Below, one piece after another: positions 8,801 to 19,115 of a DNA stretch of 64,000 nucleotides. Below the pieces are notes generated by a model. That model searched no databases. It saw only the letters and a program-made list of their open reading frames with translations, and had not been told where the DNA came from. The stretch is from Pseudomonas migulae. Its GTDB lineage: Bacteria > Pseudomonadota > Gammaproteobacteria > Pseudomonadales > Pseudomonadaceae. Every line of letters begins with the position of its first letter. The stretch's first letter is position 1. The position numbers were made by a program, and so were the translations under genes. The stretch spans positions 6,436,501 to 6,500,500 of the forward strand of contig NZ_JALJWR010000001.1 in NCBI RefSeq assembly GCF_024169315.1, in the 5' to 3' direction.

Positions 8801-11800
8801 ATCGTCGCCGGTAGCATGCTGGTTGGAGGCAACCTGATCCTGGGGGGCGATGGCCAGGACTTCATCATCACTACTGAAGACATCAGCACCACCTTCGGCG
8901 GCCAGGGTGACGATTTCATCCTCGGCGCCAAGACCAACCTGCCAGCTACCGGCAACGAAGGCGATGACTGGATCGAGAAGGGCACCCAGGACGGCGCGCC
9001 TGGCGATAACGCCTCACCGTTGCTCAATGACGATGTGATCGGCAACGACATCTTCATCGGTGGTGGTGGCTTCGACGAAATGATCGGCGAGGGTGGCGAT
9101 GACATCTTTGTCGGCAGCGATGCTCAGGACAATATGGACGGCATGTCCGGTTTCGACTGGGTAACCCACAAAAATGACAGGATCGGCGTGACCGTTGACC
9201 TGACCATGGCCGCGCTGGCGCAGCCACACGGCAACGCGCCAAACCAGAACAACGGGCCGTTCAATCCGGTCGGCGCGTCGCCGGCCTCGATCCTCGACCG
9301 TTTTGCCGAGGTCGAAGGCTTGTCCGGTTCGCAATTCGGCGATGTGCTCAAGGGCGATAATGTTGATGCGGACACAATCATCAATCACGGTGGCACCACG
9401 GGCAGTGCGCTGACCAATGTGGCGTTGATCCGCGGACTGGAGCAGTTTCTGGCCGATGCCGGTTTGCCCACCACCGGCTTTGCCACGGGCAACATCATCC
9501 TGGGTGGCAATGGCAGTGACCTGATCGAGGGGCGCGGCGGTGATGATCTGATCGATGGCGACAAATGGCTCAACGTCAGGATTGCGGTGTATGACGCCGG
9601 CGACGTCAACCATACCGGCCCTGAAATCGCCACCTTCGACAGCATGGTCGATATGATCCCGTTCATGCTCGACGGCACCTATAACCCGGGTCAGCTCAAG
9701 GCCGTGCGGGAAATCCTGCCCGGCACCTCGACGGGTGGGGCGGCTTTTGACACCGCGATTTTCTCCGGGCTCCAGTCCGAGTATGTGGTGACGCGTGACA
9801 CCCGTGGCACGACCGATGTGACGGACGATGTCTGGACCGTGACCGATACCGAAGTGGGTCGTGACGGTACCGATACCTTGCTGCATATCGAACGACTGCA
9901 GTTCTCCGATGCCCAGCAAGTGCTGGTGACGGGGAATGCACAACCGACGGGCAGGCCGACCGTCACGGATGGAAACGGCGGCGCAATCACTGTGGGCGAC
10001 ACGCTGACGGTGAGCGTGGCCGGGGTGCGCGATGCGAACAACATCGCGGTGGGTAATCTGCAAGGTTTTATCAATAACGCCTCGGTGTCCTACTATTGGC
10101 AGTTCGAAGCCGACCCCGGCACCGGCGTGTTCGAAGACATCATCCTGCTGCCTGCCGGTGACCTGGCATTCCAGAGCGCCGACGGCACCACCTTCAAGGT
10201 CTCCCCGGATCTGGCCGGGCTGGCACTGCGGGTCAAGGCGATCTACCAGGATGGTCACGGCACGACTGAAGTGCTCTACTCGCAGCCGACTGCCGTGGTG
10301 GAACCCGGCGTGCCGGTTGTGCCGACGGCGCAGACACCGATAGTCGATGCCACCGAGGGCGGCGAGGGCCTGCACATGGTCCGCACCGACCTCAACTTCA
10401 TCCTTGATCAGATCAAGATTGCCGAAGCTGACGCGGCCGGTCAGGACATTCTCTCGCTGATCCCGAATATCCGCGCGCCGTTGGGCCTGCGTGCGGTCGA
10501 TGGCTCAAACAACAACCTGATGAACCTCAATGGCATCAACAACACCGAGTTTGGTGCCGCCGATAACGTCTTCCCGCGCGTGTCCGATCCGGTCTTCAAT
10601 CCGGCGGAAGGTGCGCCTGCGGGGTTCTTTGGCCCCGGTTCGCCGGCCACCCCGGGATCGTCTTATCAGCAGACCAGCGGCAACGTGTTTGACTCGCAGC
10701 CGCGCACCATCAGTAATCTGATCGTCGACCAGACGTCGAACAACCCGGCGGCTTATGCCACGGCTTACGACGCGGGCGCGGACGGTGTGCTCAACTATGG
10801 CGTAGTGGGTAGCGGTAACGACGACGTGCTCAAGGATGGCGTACGGATAGTTGCCAGCCCCGGCATGGATGGTCAGTTCGGTACTGCCGACGACCACGAT
10901 GTGTATCTGTTCGAGAACACCGCGCCCGATGCGGGGTTGTCCGCGCCGTTCAACTCCTGGATGACTTTCTTCGGACAGTTCTTCGATCACGGTCTGGACC
11001 TGGTGACCAAAGGCGGTTCAGGCACCATCTACATCCCGCTGCAACCGGATGATCCGCTGTATGTGCCTGGCGGTCACTCCAACTTCATGGTGCTCACCCG
11101 CGCGACCAACCTGCCAGGAGCGGATGGCGTTCTCGGCACGGCCGACGATATCCATGAACACACCAACACCACCTCGCCGTTCGTGGACCAGAACCAGACC
11201 TACAGCTCGCACCCCTCGCACCAGGTGTTCCTGCGCAGTTATCTGCTGACCGACGATGGCCCCATCGCGACGGGCAGGCTGATCACTAACCGTGACCTGG
11301 GGGCGGACGGCAAGTTTGGTACCGGAGACGACAGCGAAATCGGTGGCATGGCGACCTGGAAAGTGGTCAAGGCGCAAGCCAACGACATTCTGGGGATCCA
11401 CCTGACCGATGCCGACGTCGATAACGCGCCGCTGTTGGCGACCGATGCCTATGGCAATTTCATCAAGGGGCCGAACGGCTTCCCGATGGTCGTGATGAAG
11501 GGCGCCGACGGTCTTGGCGGCACGGCGGATGACGTGCTTGTCGAAGGCAATCCGCTTTCCCCCATCAGCCTGACCAATGCTGTGCGCACCGGTCACCAGT
11601 TCCTCGCCGACATTGCCCACAATGCAGCGCCGGTGTTCAGTGGTGGTGTGCTCGTACCTGACGCGGATTCCGATGTTGGCAACGCCGTGCCGTTCAATCC
11701 GCAGACCGGGGCCAACCTGGCCTACGACAACGAGTTGCTGGATGCGCACTACATCGCTGGCGACGGCCGGGTCAACGAGAACATTGGCCTGACCGCGGTG

Positions 11801-14800
11801 CATGCGATCTTCCACTCCGAGCACAATCGGCTGGTCGCGCAAACCAAAGACACCGTGCTCGATTCGGGTGACGTGGCTTTCCTGAACGAGTGGCTGCTCA
11901 CTCCAGTGAGCGCGTTGCCAGCCAACCAGGCGGAGATCGATGCGCTGGTGTGGAATGGCGAGCGCCTGTTCCAGGCTGCCAAGTTCGGCACCGAGATGCA
12001 GTATCAGCATCTGGTGTTCGAGGAGTTTGCCCGGACCATCCAGCCTAACGTCGACCTGTTCTTCGCACCGACCCAGGTCTATGACGTTGACCTCGATGCC
12101 TCGATCGTCGCCGAGTTCGCCCACACCGTGTACCGGTTTGGCCACTCGATGCTGACCGAGACCGTCGATCGCTTCGACGTCGATTTCAACGTGGTCGGCG
12201 ATCCGAACAGTGCTGATCCTGATCAGCAACTCGGCCTGATCGCGGCGTTCCTCAACCCGTTGGCGTATGCCGCCAGTGGCGTGACACCCGAGGATGCAAC
12301 CAGTGCGATCGTGCGGGGGATCACTCGGCAAGCCGGTAACGAAATCGACGAGTTCGTCACCGAGGCGCTGCGCAACAACCTGCTCGGCCTGCCGCTCGAC
12401 CTGCCGGCGATCAACATCGCCCGTGGCCGCGACGTGGGGATTCCCTCACTCAACGCGATCCGCCGCGACATCTACAGCCAGACCGGCGATACCCAACTCA
12501 AGCCTTACACCAGCTGGGTCGACCTGGTGCAGCACCTGAAACATCCGGAGTCGTTGATCAACTTCATCGCGGCCTATGGCACCCATGAGTCGATCACGGC
12601 GGCGACCACCCTGGAAGACAAACGCGCTGCAGCCATGGCCCTGGTATTTGGTGGGACAGGGGCGCCGGCTGATCGCCTGGACTTCCTTAACGGCACCGGT
12701 GACTGGACCAACGTCACGCGTGCCGGCAAGGATGGAGTGCTGGGAACTGCCGACGATCTGAAGGGTGTGACGATCACGGGGGTCGATGCCATTGACCTGT
12801 GGATTGGCGGCCTGGCGGAAGCGAAAACGCCGTTCGGCGGCATGCTCGGCTCAACCTTCAACTTCGTGTTCGAGAACCAGCTGGAAAAACTGCAGGACGG
12901 CGACCGCTTCTACTACCTGGAACGTACCGCCGGCCTGTCGATGAATGCCGAGCTGGAAAGCAACTCGTTCGCCAAGCTGATCATGGCCAACACCTCGGCA
13001 ACGCACTTGCCGGGCCTGGTGTTCTCGGACCCAGGGTTCTATCTGGAAAGGGACCAGACCAAGCAGTACAACGATGGCCTGGGCAGCGCCGATCCGCTTG
13101 GCGAGAACGGCGAGCAGGTGGTGTTCCGCGACAACCCGCTGACCGCCGGGCCGGACACGAACTACATCCGGTACACAGGTGATCAGCACATCGTGCTGGG
13201 CGGTACCAACGGCGCAGACATCCTCATTGCGAGTGAAGGTGATGACACGGTCTGGGGCGACGGTGGCAACGATCGCATCGAAGGCGGTGACGGCAACGAC
13301 CAACTGCGCGGTGGCGCCGGCGACGACATCATCACCGACAAGGGCGGCGACGATAACATCCAGGGTGGCGACGGCAACGACGTGCTGCACGGTGGCAACG
13401 GCGTCAACCTGATCATCGGCGGGTTCGGCAATGACTTCATCGTGACCGGGGAGGATGCGTCCGAAGCCATTGGTGGCCAGGGCAACGACTTCATCCTGGG
13501 CAGCAAGGCCAACGAACAGGACATGGGTAACGAAGGCAACGACTGGATCGAAAAGGGCACTTCGGACGGTGCACCTGGCGACAACTTCGACCCGCTCGGC
13601 AACGACCCTGTCATCGGCCACGATGTGTTCATCGGCGGTAACGAGAACGATAAGTTCAACGGCGAAGGCGGCGACGACATCATGGTCGGCAGTCTCGGCC
13701 TGGGCGACCGTTATATCGGCGGCTCCGGCTTTGACTGGGCAACCTTCAAGGGCCTCGCCCAGGGCGTGAGCATCGATTTCACGGACCGCTTTTTCGATGT
13801 TCCGCCGGTACCGGGTTCGGGGGCTTCGGCGCTGGTGCGCTTCGACATCATGGAAGGTCTGTCGGGTTCGTCCCACGGTGACTTCCTGCGCGGTGACAAC
13901 GAAGATGCCACGTCACTGCCCGGTGCGGGTGCAACCGGCAGTGTGCTGACCAACATTGACCTGATCGACGGCCTGGCGGATCTACTGCCCGACGGCGCGA
14001 CGTTCTTCGATGGCGGCAACATCATCCTTGGCGGTAGCGGCAGCGACCTGATCGAAGGTCGCGGTGGTGACGACATCATCGACGGTGACAAGTGGCTGAA
14101 CGTACGCATCAGCGTACGGGCGAACGCTGATGGCACTGGCGCGGAAATCGCCACGTTCGACAGCATGGAGCCACTGGTGCCGTTCATGCTGAACGGTACT
14201 TACAACCCGGGCCAGTTGGTCATTGTGCGGGAGATCCTGACCGGCAATGACAGCTTCGACACGGCGCTGTTCTCCGGTACGTTGGGGGAATACGGCATCG
14301 AAATCGATGGCGACACGGTCATTGTGACCGACTCGGTGGCAGGTCGTGATGGCGTCGATCGCCTGACGGGCATCGAGCGTCTGCAGTTCGCTGACGTGGC
14401 GGTATCGTCCGGAGTGGGCACCGCGCAAAACAACGACCCATCGGGTCACCTGGCCATCCTCGATGCGGCCACCGGCGAGCGTGAAGAGACGCCTGTCGCC
14501 GGCCAGTTGCTGCGCGTCAGTGGTTCGGCAGTACATGACGCGGACAACCAGAGCGCGGCCAATCCGACCGGTGCGGTGACCGGCGGGATGGCTTACTACT
14601 GGCAGGTCGAAACCATTCCCGGTACGGGGGTCTATGACGACATCACCTTAATCGCCGCTGGCGAGGCAATGCGGGCGACTGGCCCCACCTTCCTGGTGGG
14701 GCCCGATGAGGCGGGTCTGAACATCCGCGTCCGGGCGGTGTACCAGGATGCCAAGGGCACGCTGGAGATCGTCGAGTCGTCCGGGAACAGTACACCGACC

Positions 14801-16723
14801 GAAGGTGCGACCGTTACCGGGCTTGCCGTGCAGAACCAGGTGTTGACCGCTGACCCGTCGAGCATCATCGACGCCGATGGCCTGAGCAGCAATCCGCAGT
14901 TCACCTACCAGTGGCAGGCGAACGACGGGCTTGGCTTCGTCAACATCGCCGGCGCTACCGGCAGCACGTTCGCACTTGGTCAGGCTCAGGTCGACAAGGA
15001 AGTGCGCGTGGTGATCGGTTACGTGGATAACTTCGGTGTGGCCGAAAGCGTTTCGTCCAACATCCTGGGGCCGGTGGAAAACGTCAACGACGCACCGACA
15101 GGCGCGTTGCTGATCAGCGATACGACACCGGATCAAGGGCAGGTACTGACGGCGCTGACCGGCGGGATTGTCGATGCGGACGGGCTGGGTACTTTCAGCT
15201 ACCAATGGCAGCAAGGTGTCGGTACTTCCTTCACCGACATCAACGGCGCGACGGCCGCGACCTTCACCCCTGGTGCGGCGCAGGGCAACCTGCAATTGCG
15301 GGTGATCGTGCGCTACACCGATGGCTTCGGCACCCTGGAGTCATTGACCTCGGCGGCGACCGCGGCGGTTGCGGTACTGAGTGGCGTGGTGCTGCAGGGT
15401 AACGCACAGGCGAACACCCTCACCGGTGGCGGCGGTAACGATGTGCTGCTTGGCCTGGGTGGTGCCGATACGCTGAATGGCCTGGCCGGTCTCGACCAGT
15501 TGTTTGGTGGCACAGGCAACGACATCCTCAACGGCGGAGACGACAACGACGTCCTCAATGGCGAGGACGGCAACGACACCCTTAACGGCGGGCTCGGCGC
15601 GGATGCCATGAACGGCGGGGCCGGCAACGACACGTTCGTGGTCGACAACGTCGGTGACCTTGTCACCGAGGCGCTGGGCGGCGGTACCGATCTGGTGCAA
15701 ACCAGCCTCACGAGCTACCAGCTCGGTGCCAACGTCGAGAACCTGACCTACACCGGCGCCGGTAACTTCACCGGTAACGGCAACGCACTGGCCAACACCC
15801 TCACCGGCGGGGTGGGTAACGACCTCCTCGATGGTGGTGCGGGTGTTGACCGGATGGTGGGGGGCGCCGGCAACGATACCTACATTGTCGATGCAGCCGC
15901 AGACGTGGTGGTCGAGGTGGCAGGTGGCGGTACGGACACCGTGCAGACTTCGCTGGCCGGCTACACGCTGGGCGGTAATGTCGAGAACCTGACCTACACC
16001 GGCGTCGGCAACTTCGCCGGCAACGGCAACGGGCTGAACAACGTCATCACCGTCGGGGTGGGGAATGACACCCTCAATGGTGGCGGCGGCAACGACATCC
16101 TCACCGGCAACGGCGGCAACGACACACTGAATGGCGACGCCGGTAACGACCAACTGTTCGGTGGCATTGGTACAGATACCCTCAATGGCGGCAATGGCGA
16201 TGATAGCCTCGACGGCGGTGACGGGGCGGATGCACTGAATGGCGGGGCAGGCAACGACACGCTGCTCGGCGGGCTGGGTAATGACAGCCTGGATGGCGGT
16301 ACCGGCAGCGATCTGCTCCAGGGCGGCGATGGCAACGACACGTTGCTCGGTGGTGACGCTAACGACACCTTGCTCGGTGGCATCGGTAATGACTTCATCG
16401 ATGGCGGTAACGGCAACGATACGGTCACGGGCGGTGCCGGCGACGACATGATGGTTGCCAGCAGTGGCAACGATATCTTCATGTTCGCAGCGGGCTTCGG
16501 GGCCGATCAGATCATCGGCTTCGATGCCATCGCGGGAGGAGGCCAGGACCGGCTCGATATCTCCGCGTTCAACATCACGGCTGCGACCTTTGCCGGCAAC
16601 GTCACCATCGCCGATGTCGGTGCGGATACCCTGGTCAGCTTCGCTGGAGCTGACTCCATCCGCCTGGTCGGTGTAGCCGATGCAACAACCGTCACGGCGA
16701 CAGACTTCATTCTCGCCACTTGA
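5891..16723 (+). CDS. Giant secreted double haem peroxidase with RTX repeats
   Basis: A 3610-residue protein. Residues 1 to about 1495 and 1496 to about 2960 are tandem copies of one unit. Each copy has an animal-type haem peroxidase domain with distal-His motif [11 protein letters not shown] (His161, His1700) and proximal-His motif YRFGHSML (His550, His2085), then an RTX calcium-binding block (about 900-1090 and 2427-2627) and an Ig-like segment. A third, longer RTX block of GGxGxDxLx nonapeptides fills about 3170-3530. The C-terminus has no processing site and ends in DFILAT, like type I secretion signals. Each peroxidase domain carries five Asp-rich insertions (GxDGxxGTADD). It should fold on meeting calcium outside the cell and oxidise substrates with hydrogen peroxide. 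It is probably exported by the divergent operon at 802-5215. A similarly built protein is known in Pseudomonas putida. No Sec signal peptide is present, as expected. Confidence 0.9.
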   Translation: MANFNKSDLEFILKQIFIAEAHADGASLSDLLPNSQVPFGLRTVDGSYNNLVAGQSEFGAADNAFPRLLDPSFLASYTGTGTVIDPQPRIISNLIVDQTANNPAAVAANGGADPVISPGPDGVFGTDDDTQVFFIPNQSADAGLTAGFNSWMTFFGQFFDHGLDLLSKSTTDFVFIPLQPDDPLFVPGSPTNFMVLPRAVRTAGADGIVGTADDGQPNTTSPFVDQSQTYSSHPSHQVFLREYVLNAAGDPVATGRLITNRDLGVDGKFGTADDGGAENGGMATWAVVKAQARDILGIDLTDADVHNVPLLATDAYGNFIRGPNGMPQVVIRISNGDDGIAGTADDVTQLVEGNRDAPISLASAVSTGHGFLDDIAHNAAPVVIGGALQADTDTDIGNTQPVGAGGNNLTYDNELLDAHYIAGDGRANENIGLTAVHHVFHSEHNRLVQQSKETILASGDLAFLNEWLADDVAAIPTAPAEIAALVWDGERLFQAAKFGTEMQYQHLVFEEFARTVQPQVDAFLAPNGYDTSINPAILAEFAHVVYRFGHSMLTETVDRFDPEFNPLLTDPNNPDSQLGLIAAFLNPLAFAGSGATADEAAGAIIRGVTRQLGNEIDEFVTEALRNNLLGLPLDLPALNLARGRDTGIPTLNEARREFYQSTGDSQLKPYISWADWADSLKHPESLVNFIAAYGTHDTITSATTLAGKRDAALALVFGGTGAPADRLDFLNSSGDWANVTTAGRDGVMGTADDLTGVTISGVDDIDFWVGGLAEEKMPFGGMLGSSFNFVFETQMEALQDGDRFYYLSRTAGLNFGTELENNSFAKLIMLNTDVTHLSNTVFQTPTFTLEVNQANQYTGLGVGGRDDPTGGLMINGVEIVSLVIRDNPDTVGPDGNYLHYTGEDHVVLGGTAGNDIILSGEGDDTVYGDGGNDRLEGGAGNDAVLGGAGDDIITDSFGDNRLEGNAGNDVIVAGSMLVGGNLILGGDGQDFIITTEDISTTFGGQGDDFILGAKTNLPATGNEGDDWIEKGTQDGAPGDNASPLLNDDVIGNDIFIGGGGFDEMIGEGGDDIFVGSDAQDNMDGMSGFDWVTHKNDRIGVTVDLTMAALAQPHGNAPNQNNGPFNPVGASPASILDRFAEVEGLSGSQFGDVLKGDNVDADTIINHGGTTGSALTNVALIRGLEQFLADAGLPTTGFATGNIILGGNGSDLIEGRGGDDLIDGDKWLNVRIAVYDAGDVNHTGPEIATFDSMVDMIPFMLDGTYNPGQLKAVREILPGTSTGGAAFDTAIFSGLQSEYVVTRDTRGTTDVTDDVWTVTDTEVGRDGTDTLLHIERLQFSDAQQVLVTGNAQPTGRPTVTDGNGGAITVGDTLTVSVAGVRDANNIAVGNLQGFINNASVSYYWQFEADPGTGVFEDIILLPAGDLAFQSADGTTFKVSPDLAGLALRVKAIYQDGHGTTEVLYSQPTAVVEPGVPVVPTAQTPIVDATEGGEGLHMVRTDLNFILDQIKIAEADAAGQDILSLIPNIRAPLGLRAVDGSNNNLMNLNGINNTEFGAADNVFPRVSDPVFNPAEGAPAGFFGPGSPATPGSSYQQTSGNVFDSQPRTISNLIVDQTSNNPAAYATAYDAGADGVLNYGVVGSGNDDVLKDGVRIVASPGMDGQFGTADDHDVYLFENTAPDAGLSAPFNSWMTFFGQFFDHGLDLVTKGGSGTIYIPLQPDDPLYVPGGHSNFMVLTRATNLPGADGVLGTADDIHEHTNTTSPFVDQNQTYSSHPSHQVFLRSYLLTDDGPIATGRLITNRDLGADGKFGTGDDSEIGGMATWKVVKAQANDILGIHLTDADVDNAPLLATDAYGNFIKGPNGFPMVVMKGADGLGGTADDVLVEGNPLSPISLTNAVRTGHQFLADIAHNAAPVFSGGVLVPDADSDVGNAVPFNPQTGANLAYDNELLDAHYIAGDGRVNENIGLTAVHAIFHSEHNRLVAQTKDTVLDSGDVAFLNEWLLTPVSALPANQAEIDALVWNGERLFQAAKFGTEMQYQHLVFEEFARTIQPNVDLFFAPTQVYDVDLDASIVAEFAHTVYRFGHSMLTETVDRFDVDFNVVGDPNSADPDQQLGLIAAFLNPLAYAASGVTPEDATSAIVRGITRQAGNEIDEFVTEALRNNLLGLPLDLPAINIARGRDVGIPSLNAIRRDIYSQTGDTQLKPYTSWVDLVQHLKHPESLINFIAAYGTHESITAATTLEDKRAAAMALVFGGTGAPADRLDFLNGTGDWTNVTRAGKDGVLGTADDLKGVTITGVDAIDLWIGGLAEAKTPFGGMLGSTFNFVFENQLEKLQDGDRFYYLERTAGLSMNAELESNSFAKLIMANTSATHLPGLVFSDPGFYLERDQTKQYNDGLGSADPLGENGEQVVFRDNPLTAGPDTNYIRYTGDQHIVLGGTNGADILIASEGDDTVWGDGGNDRIEGGDGNDQLRGGAGDDIITDKGGDDNIQGGDGNDVLHGGNGVNLIIGGFGNDFIVTGEDASEAIGGQGNDFILGSKANEQDMGNEGNDWIEKGTSDGAPGDNFDPLGNDPVIGHDVFIGGNENDKFNGEGGDDIMVGSLGLGDRYIGGSGFDWATFKGLAQGVSIDFTDRFFDVPPVPGSGASALVRFDIMEGLSGSSHGDFLRGDNEDATSLPGAGATGSVLTNIDLIDGLADLLPDGATFFDGGNIILGGSGSDLIEGRGGDDIIDGDKWLNVRISVRANADGTGAEIATFDSMEPLVPFMLNGTYNPGQLVIVREILTGNDSFDTALFSGTLGEYGIEIDGDTVIVTDSVAGRDGVDRLTGIERLQFADVAVSSGVGTAQNNDPSGHLAILDAATGEREETPVAGQLLRVSGSAVHDADNQSAANPTGAVTGGMAYYWQVETIPGTGVYDDITLIAAGEAMRATGPTFLVGPDEAGLNIRVRAVYQDAKGTLEIVESSGNSTPTEGATVTGLAVQNQVLTADPSSIIDADGLSSNPQFTYQWQANDGLGFVNIAGATGSTFALGQAQVDKEVRVVIGYVDNFGVAESVSSNILGPVENVNDAPTGALLISDTTPDQGQVLTALTGGIVDADGLGTFSYQWQQGVGTSFTDINGATAATFTPGAAQGNLQLRVIVRYTDGFGTLESLTSAATAAVAVLSGVVLQGNAQANTLTGGGGNDVLLGLGGADTLNGLAGLDQLFGGTGNDILNGGDDNDVLNGEDGNDTLNGGLGADAMNGGAGNDTFVVDNVGDLVTEALGGGTDLVQTSLTSYQLGANVENLTYTGAGNFTGNGNALANTLTGGVGNDLLDGGAGVDRMVGGAGNDTYIVDAAADVVVEVAGGGTDTVQTSLAGYTLGGNVENLTYTGVGNFAGNGNGLNNVITVGVGNDTLNGGGGNDILTGNGGNDTLNGDAGNDQLFGGIGTDTLNGGNGDDSLDGGDGADALNGGAGNDTLLGGLGNDSLDGGTGSDLLQGGDGNDTLLGGDANDTLLGGIGNDFIDGGNGNDTVTGGAGDDMMVASSGNDIFMFAAGFGADQIIGFDAIAGGGQDRLDISAFNITAATFAGNVTIADVGADTLVSFAGADSIRLVGVADATTVTATDFILAT

Positions 16724-16760
16724 GGTCCTGATCAGTACTGTCAAAAAAAGCGTGGAAACA

Positions 16761-16795
16761 GGGGAGGGCAGGAATGCCCTCCCTTTCTTTTTATT
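16761..16795 (+). terminator. Rho-independent terminator of the peroxidase gene
   Basis: GGGAGGGCA and TGCCCTCCC form a nine-pair stem over a short GGAA loop, followed by a T-rich tract (TTTCTTTTTATTT). It lies 38 bases after the stop codon of the giant gene. Confidence 0.92.
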
Positions 16796-17587
16796 TAAAA
16801 AAAGAGCCGGGCTGTAAGTTCGGATGACAAGGCGTGAAACAACCGTGCAAGTCGGTATGTCGGGGCGCGGGAAGGGGAATGGAAAAGGGGGAACTCAGTC
16901 TTGAAGACTTCGGCTACCTGAGTCATGAGCAGCCTGTTTGTTTCGCTCGCGCCACTGCTTCCGGGGTTATTCCGGTCTTCGACCTGGACTTCATCCTGTG
17001 CGCAACAGAAACAACGCTTAATTACTGAAGAAGATGAAAAGACTCCAGGCTACCCCTAGCCAAAAGATAAGAAGCATAAGTAGCAATGTGAGGACTAGCG
17101 GCTGAGTTCGCATGAAGGTCACTCCTCGGAAGGGCTGGCAATGCGCGGCTGAACTGCGGCGCAGGTGTTTTAGCAAGGCAGCGGTCGCATCCATCGGGAG
17201 TGCCCCGGGAAAGCTGTTTTGCCCGCTTTCAAGTAATACGCTATTGAATGCACAGCATTCTCTATGCCAAAAAGTTCAACAGCCTATAACGCCTCGCTGG
17301 CGGTGCAATATGATTTCCTGGCGAATGAAAGTTGACACGGGATGCGGGTAATACAGCCCGTTAATGGGGATTTTTTCTGATCGTGGGGGAGATATCGCAG
17401 GCGCTTTAAGTTGGTATGGTTCTGGAAAGATGCTCTTGATCCAGTACTTACCCCGATACGCTCGGTACCTCAAGCCCGACCTTCACACGGTCCAGCGCCA
17501 CGATGGTCTTGGTGGTTTGGATAGCATTGCATTGAGGGGCGCGCGGATGAGTCAGGCAGCGTGCCAAAACAAGCACGGGGATATCGA
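16796..17587. other. Intergenic stretch with one small membrane-protein gene
   Basis: About 790 bases separate the terminator from the acetyltransferase gene. The only convincing content is the small minus-strand gene at 17018-17113. Open frames at 16834-17028, 17112-17351 and 17364-17612 (plus) and 17276-17473 (minus) have no ribosome site or recognisable protein and are not called. The rest appears empty. Confidence 0.4.
17018..17113 (-). CDS. Small membrane protein, 31 residues
   Basis: The minus strand has a strong ribosome site, GAGGAG, eight bases before an ATG at 17113, then 31 codons to TAA. The product starts MRTQPLVLTLL and is almost wholly hydrophobic up to WSLFIFFSN, so it is a single-pass membrane miniprotein with a short polar N-terminus. 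It is too short for ordinary gene finders. I do not recognise the family; it is not KdpF- or CydX-like by eye. It has no obvious operon partner: the giant peroxidase lies downstream on the other strand. The ribosome site and uniform hydrophobicity make chance unlikely, but expression is unproven. Confidence 0.55.
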   Translation of the reverse strand: MRTQPLVLTLLLMLLIFWLGVAWSLFIFFSN

Positions 17588-18061
17588 GTGGTTACGTCTA
17601 CGGGCGATCTGACGATACGTCAGATCTCAGCGCTTCCTCCGGAGATCCAGGTACTGGAAGCGGAGGGAGTTGCAGAAGGTTTCAGGTTTCTCACGCGTCT
17701 GGTTGCCGATTGGAAAAGCGGGACCAATCGATTCGATCAACCAGGCGAATGTCTTTTTGGAGCCTTCCGCGACGGGCAACTGATTGCCATCGGTGGTCTT
17801 TCATATGATCCCCATGCCGGGCCGGACATCGGCAGGCTACGAAGGGTATACGTCGCGCGTGCATCAAGGGGGCAGAATGTGGGGAAAACCCTGGTGCAGC
17901 ATCTTTTGGAACAGGCGGCTCAACGATTCCGTGTCGTGCGTCTGTCTACGGATACACCAGAGGGAGCCGCATTTTATCTTCGCTGCGGTTTCCAGCCGAT
18001 ACACGATGATTTTGCTACTCATGCGAAGTCAGTTTTTGCCGGTGATTTCCTGTCGAAATGA
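17588..18061 (+). CDS. GNAT-family N-acetyltransferase
   Basis: A 157-residue protein from GTG 17588, preceded by ACGGGG seven bases upstream; an earlier GTG at 17561 in the same frame has no ribosome site. The GNAT core is visible: the beta-4 strand with GRLRRVYVARASRGQNVGKT (the RxxGxG/A acetyl-CoA loop in the form RGQNVG) at about 84-104, and the C-terminal AAFYLRCGFQPI signature near 132-144. It should transfer an acetyl group from acetyl-CoA to an amine; the substrate cannot be inferred. The neighbour downstream (18117) is on the same strand after 55 bases and may be co-transcribed. Confidence 0.8.
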   Translation: MVTSTGDLTIRQISALPPEIQVLEAEGVAEGFRFLTRLVADWKSGTNRFDQPGECLFGAFRDGQLIAIGGLSYDPHAGPDIGRLRRVYVARASRGQNVGKTLVQHLLEQAAQRFRVVRLSTDTPEGAAFYLRCGFQPIHDDFATHAKSVFAGDFLSK

Positions 18062-18116
18062 CTTGGGATAATCGGAGACTGGAATGGAACACCTCGACTA
18101 AAAGGACGCGACATTT

Positions 18117-18482
18117 ATGGATATCCCGTTTTCTCAAATCAACGAGCGTTTGAACAATCGCCGATTTACGGTAGCTGATAACACCCACGGATTATCCGGT
18201 GCAGGCACCGTATTTCATTACCACGTCGAGGAAAATGCCATTTCGGGCACTTACCAGGGGGGCCGGATTCGCATCGGTCAGCAAGTCGGGCGCGTGACGG
18301 GCCCCGATACCATTGAGCTTCTATTTCAATGCCTGACGACGGAGGGTGAGATGCTTGCCGGTTGGTCTCGTGGCACGGTAGGCGTTGATCACGCAGGGCG
18401 TACCACTCTGACCTTCGTATGGGGCTGGTTGTCGGGCGCGACTGGAGGTGGGGAGTCGAGCTACGTCGAGCTTGTCCCGTAG
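18117..18482 (+). CDS. Small conserved protein, beta-rich (N-acetylglutamate synthase-like annotation)
   Basis: A 121-residue protein with a good AAGGA ribosome site nine bases before the ATG. The sequence (NNRRFTVADN, GAGTVFHYHVEENAISGTYQ, GGRIRIGQQVGRV, LLFQCLTTEGEMLAGWSRGT) resembles a widespread small beta-barrel-like family, often labelled 'N-acetylglutamate synthase' by annotation transfer. That label has no visible support: there is no GNAT or kinase motif. No signal peptide or membrane segment. It ends 25 bases before a strong terminator and follows the acetyltransferase gene on the same strand. Function unknown. Confidence 0.6.
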   Translation: MDIPFSQINERLNNRRFTVADNTHGLSGAGTVFHYHVEENAISGTYQGGRIRIGQQVGRVTGPDTIELLFQCLTTEGEMLAGWSRGTVGVDHAGRTTLTFVWGWLSGATGGGESSYVELVP

Positions 18483-18507
18483 CGGTTCAGGATCTTTTCG
18501 GAGAGAA

Positions 18508-18547
18508 GGGACAGATTTATTGCTGAATAATAATCCGTCCCTTTTTG
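18508..18547 (+). terminator. Rho-independent terminator
   Basis: GGGACAGATTTATT pairs imperfectly with AATAATCCGTCCC, followed by TTTTTGTTTT. It ends the 17588-18482 unit and may also serve the convergent VOC gene. Confidence 0.8.
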
Positions 18548-18579
18548 TTTTATGAGCACTGAAACGAGCGTGAACGTGC

Positions 18580-19035
18580 TCAGGCAAACGCAGCCTCGAT
18601 AAATGCCTCCAGCGCCTCGGCTTCGAGGATCTCGATAGAGAAGTGCCCGAAGCGCTTGGGCAGCCAGATGATGCGTGCCCCGGACGGGGATTGCAGGTTC
18701 GCGCGGGCCAAAGGTTTTCCGTTTTCATCTTCTGGCTGAACACCGGAGGCTATCAATTCGTCATAGGCCTTTTCGATGTCCGGCGTCGAGTAGCAGTGGC
18801 GGTAAATCATTCCTTCGCCCGAAGAGTCCAACAGCTCTCTCAGGTTCCCCGCCAACGGCTGTACCAACATGAAACGCTCTTGACCGATCAACGCGATCGC
18901 GTAGCGCACGTGCAGGCCACCTCGCTCCCAGACGAGCGTCTTCGAGATTCTGGCGTTCAGTATCTGCGCATAGTAATCACAGGCTTCTTCGAGATTCTCG
19001 ACCAGCACATCGACGTGACTGAACTTCAACTCCAT
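18580..19035 (-). CDS. VOC (glyoxalase/dioxygenase fold) family protein
   Basis: A 151-residue protein with a strong ribosome site (AAGGAGG, six bases before the ATG). The N-terminus ELKFSHVDVLVENLEEACDY is the first beta-alpha-beta unit of the vicinal oxygen chelate fold, and the second module runs from about 80 (MIYRHCYSTPDIEKAYDEL) to 140 with SPSGARIIWLP. His8 and Glu in FSIEILE are placed like VOC metal ligands. The fold covers glyoxalase I, dioxygenases and antibiotic-binding proteins, so the reaction cannot be fixed. It stands alone between two oppositely oriented units. Confidence 0.75.
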   Translation of the reverse strand: MELKFSHVDVLVENLEEACDYYAQILNARISKTLVWERGGLHVRYAIALIGQERFMLVQPLAGNLRELLDSSGEGMIYRHCYSTPDIEKAYDELIASGVQPEDENGKPLARANLQSPSGARIIWLPKRFGHFSIEILEAEALEAFIEAAFA

Positions 19036-19115
19036 TGCATGCCTCCTTCCTGACCGGCGTCCATGGTAACTAACGCACTCTCGGAATTCGATGGCATCAC
19101 CGTTTCAAAAACAGA

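Noticed and set aside
5891..16723. Long minus-strand frames inside the peroxidase gene (for example 6551-7870, 9014-10375, 11018-12331, 15341-16744)
   Set aside because: They are shadows of a GC-rich, repeat-rich coding strand; they lack ribosome sites and recognisable domains, and the plus-strand protein has clear catalytic motifs throughout.
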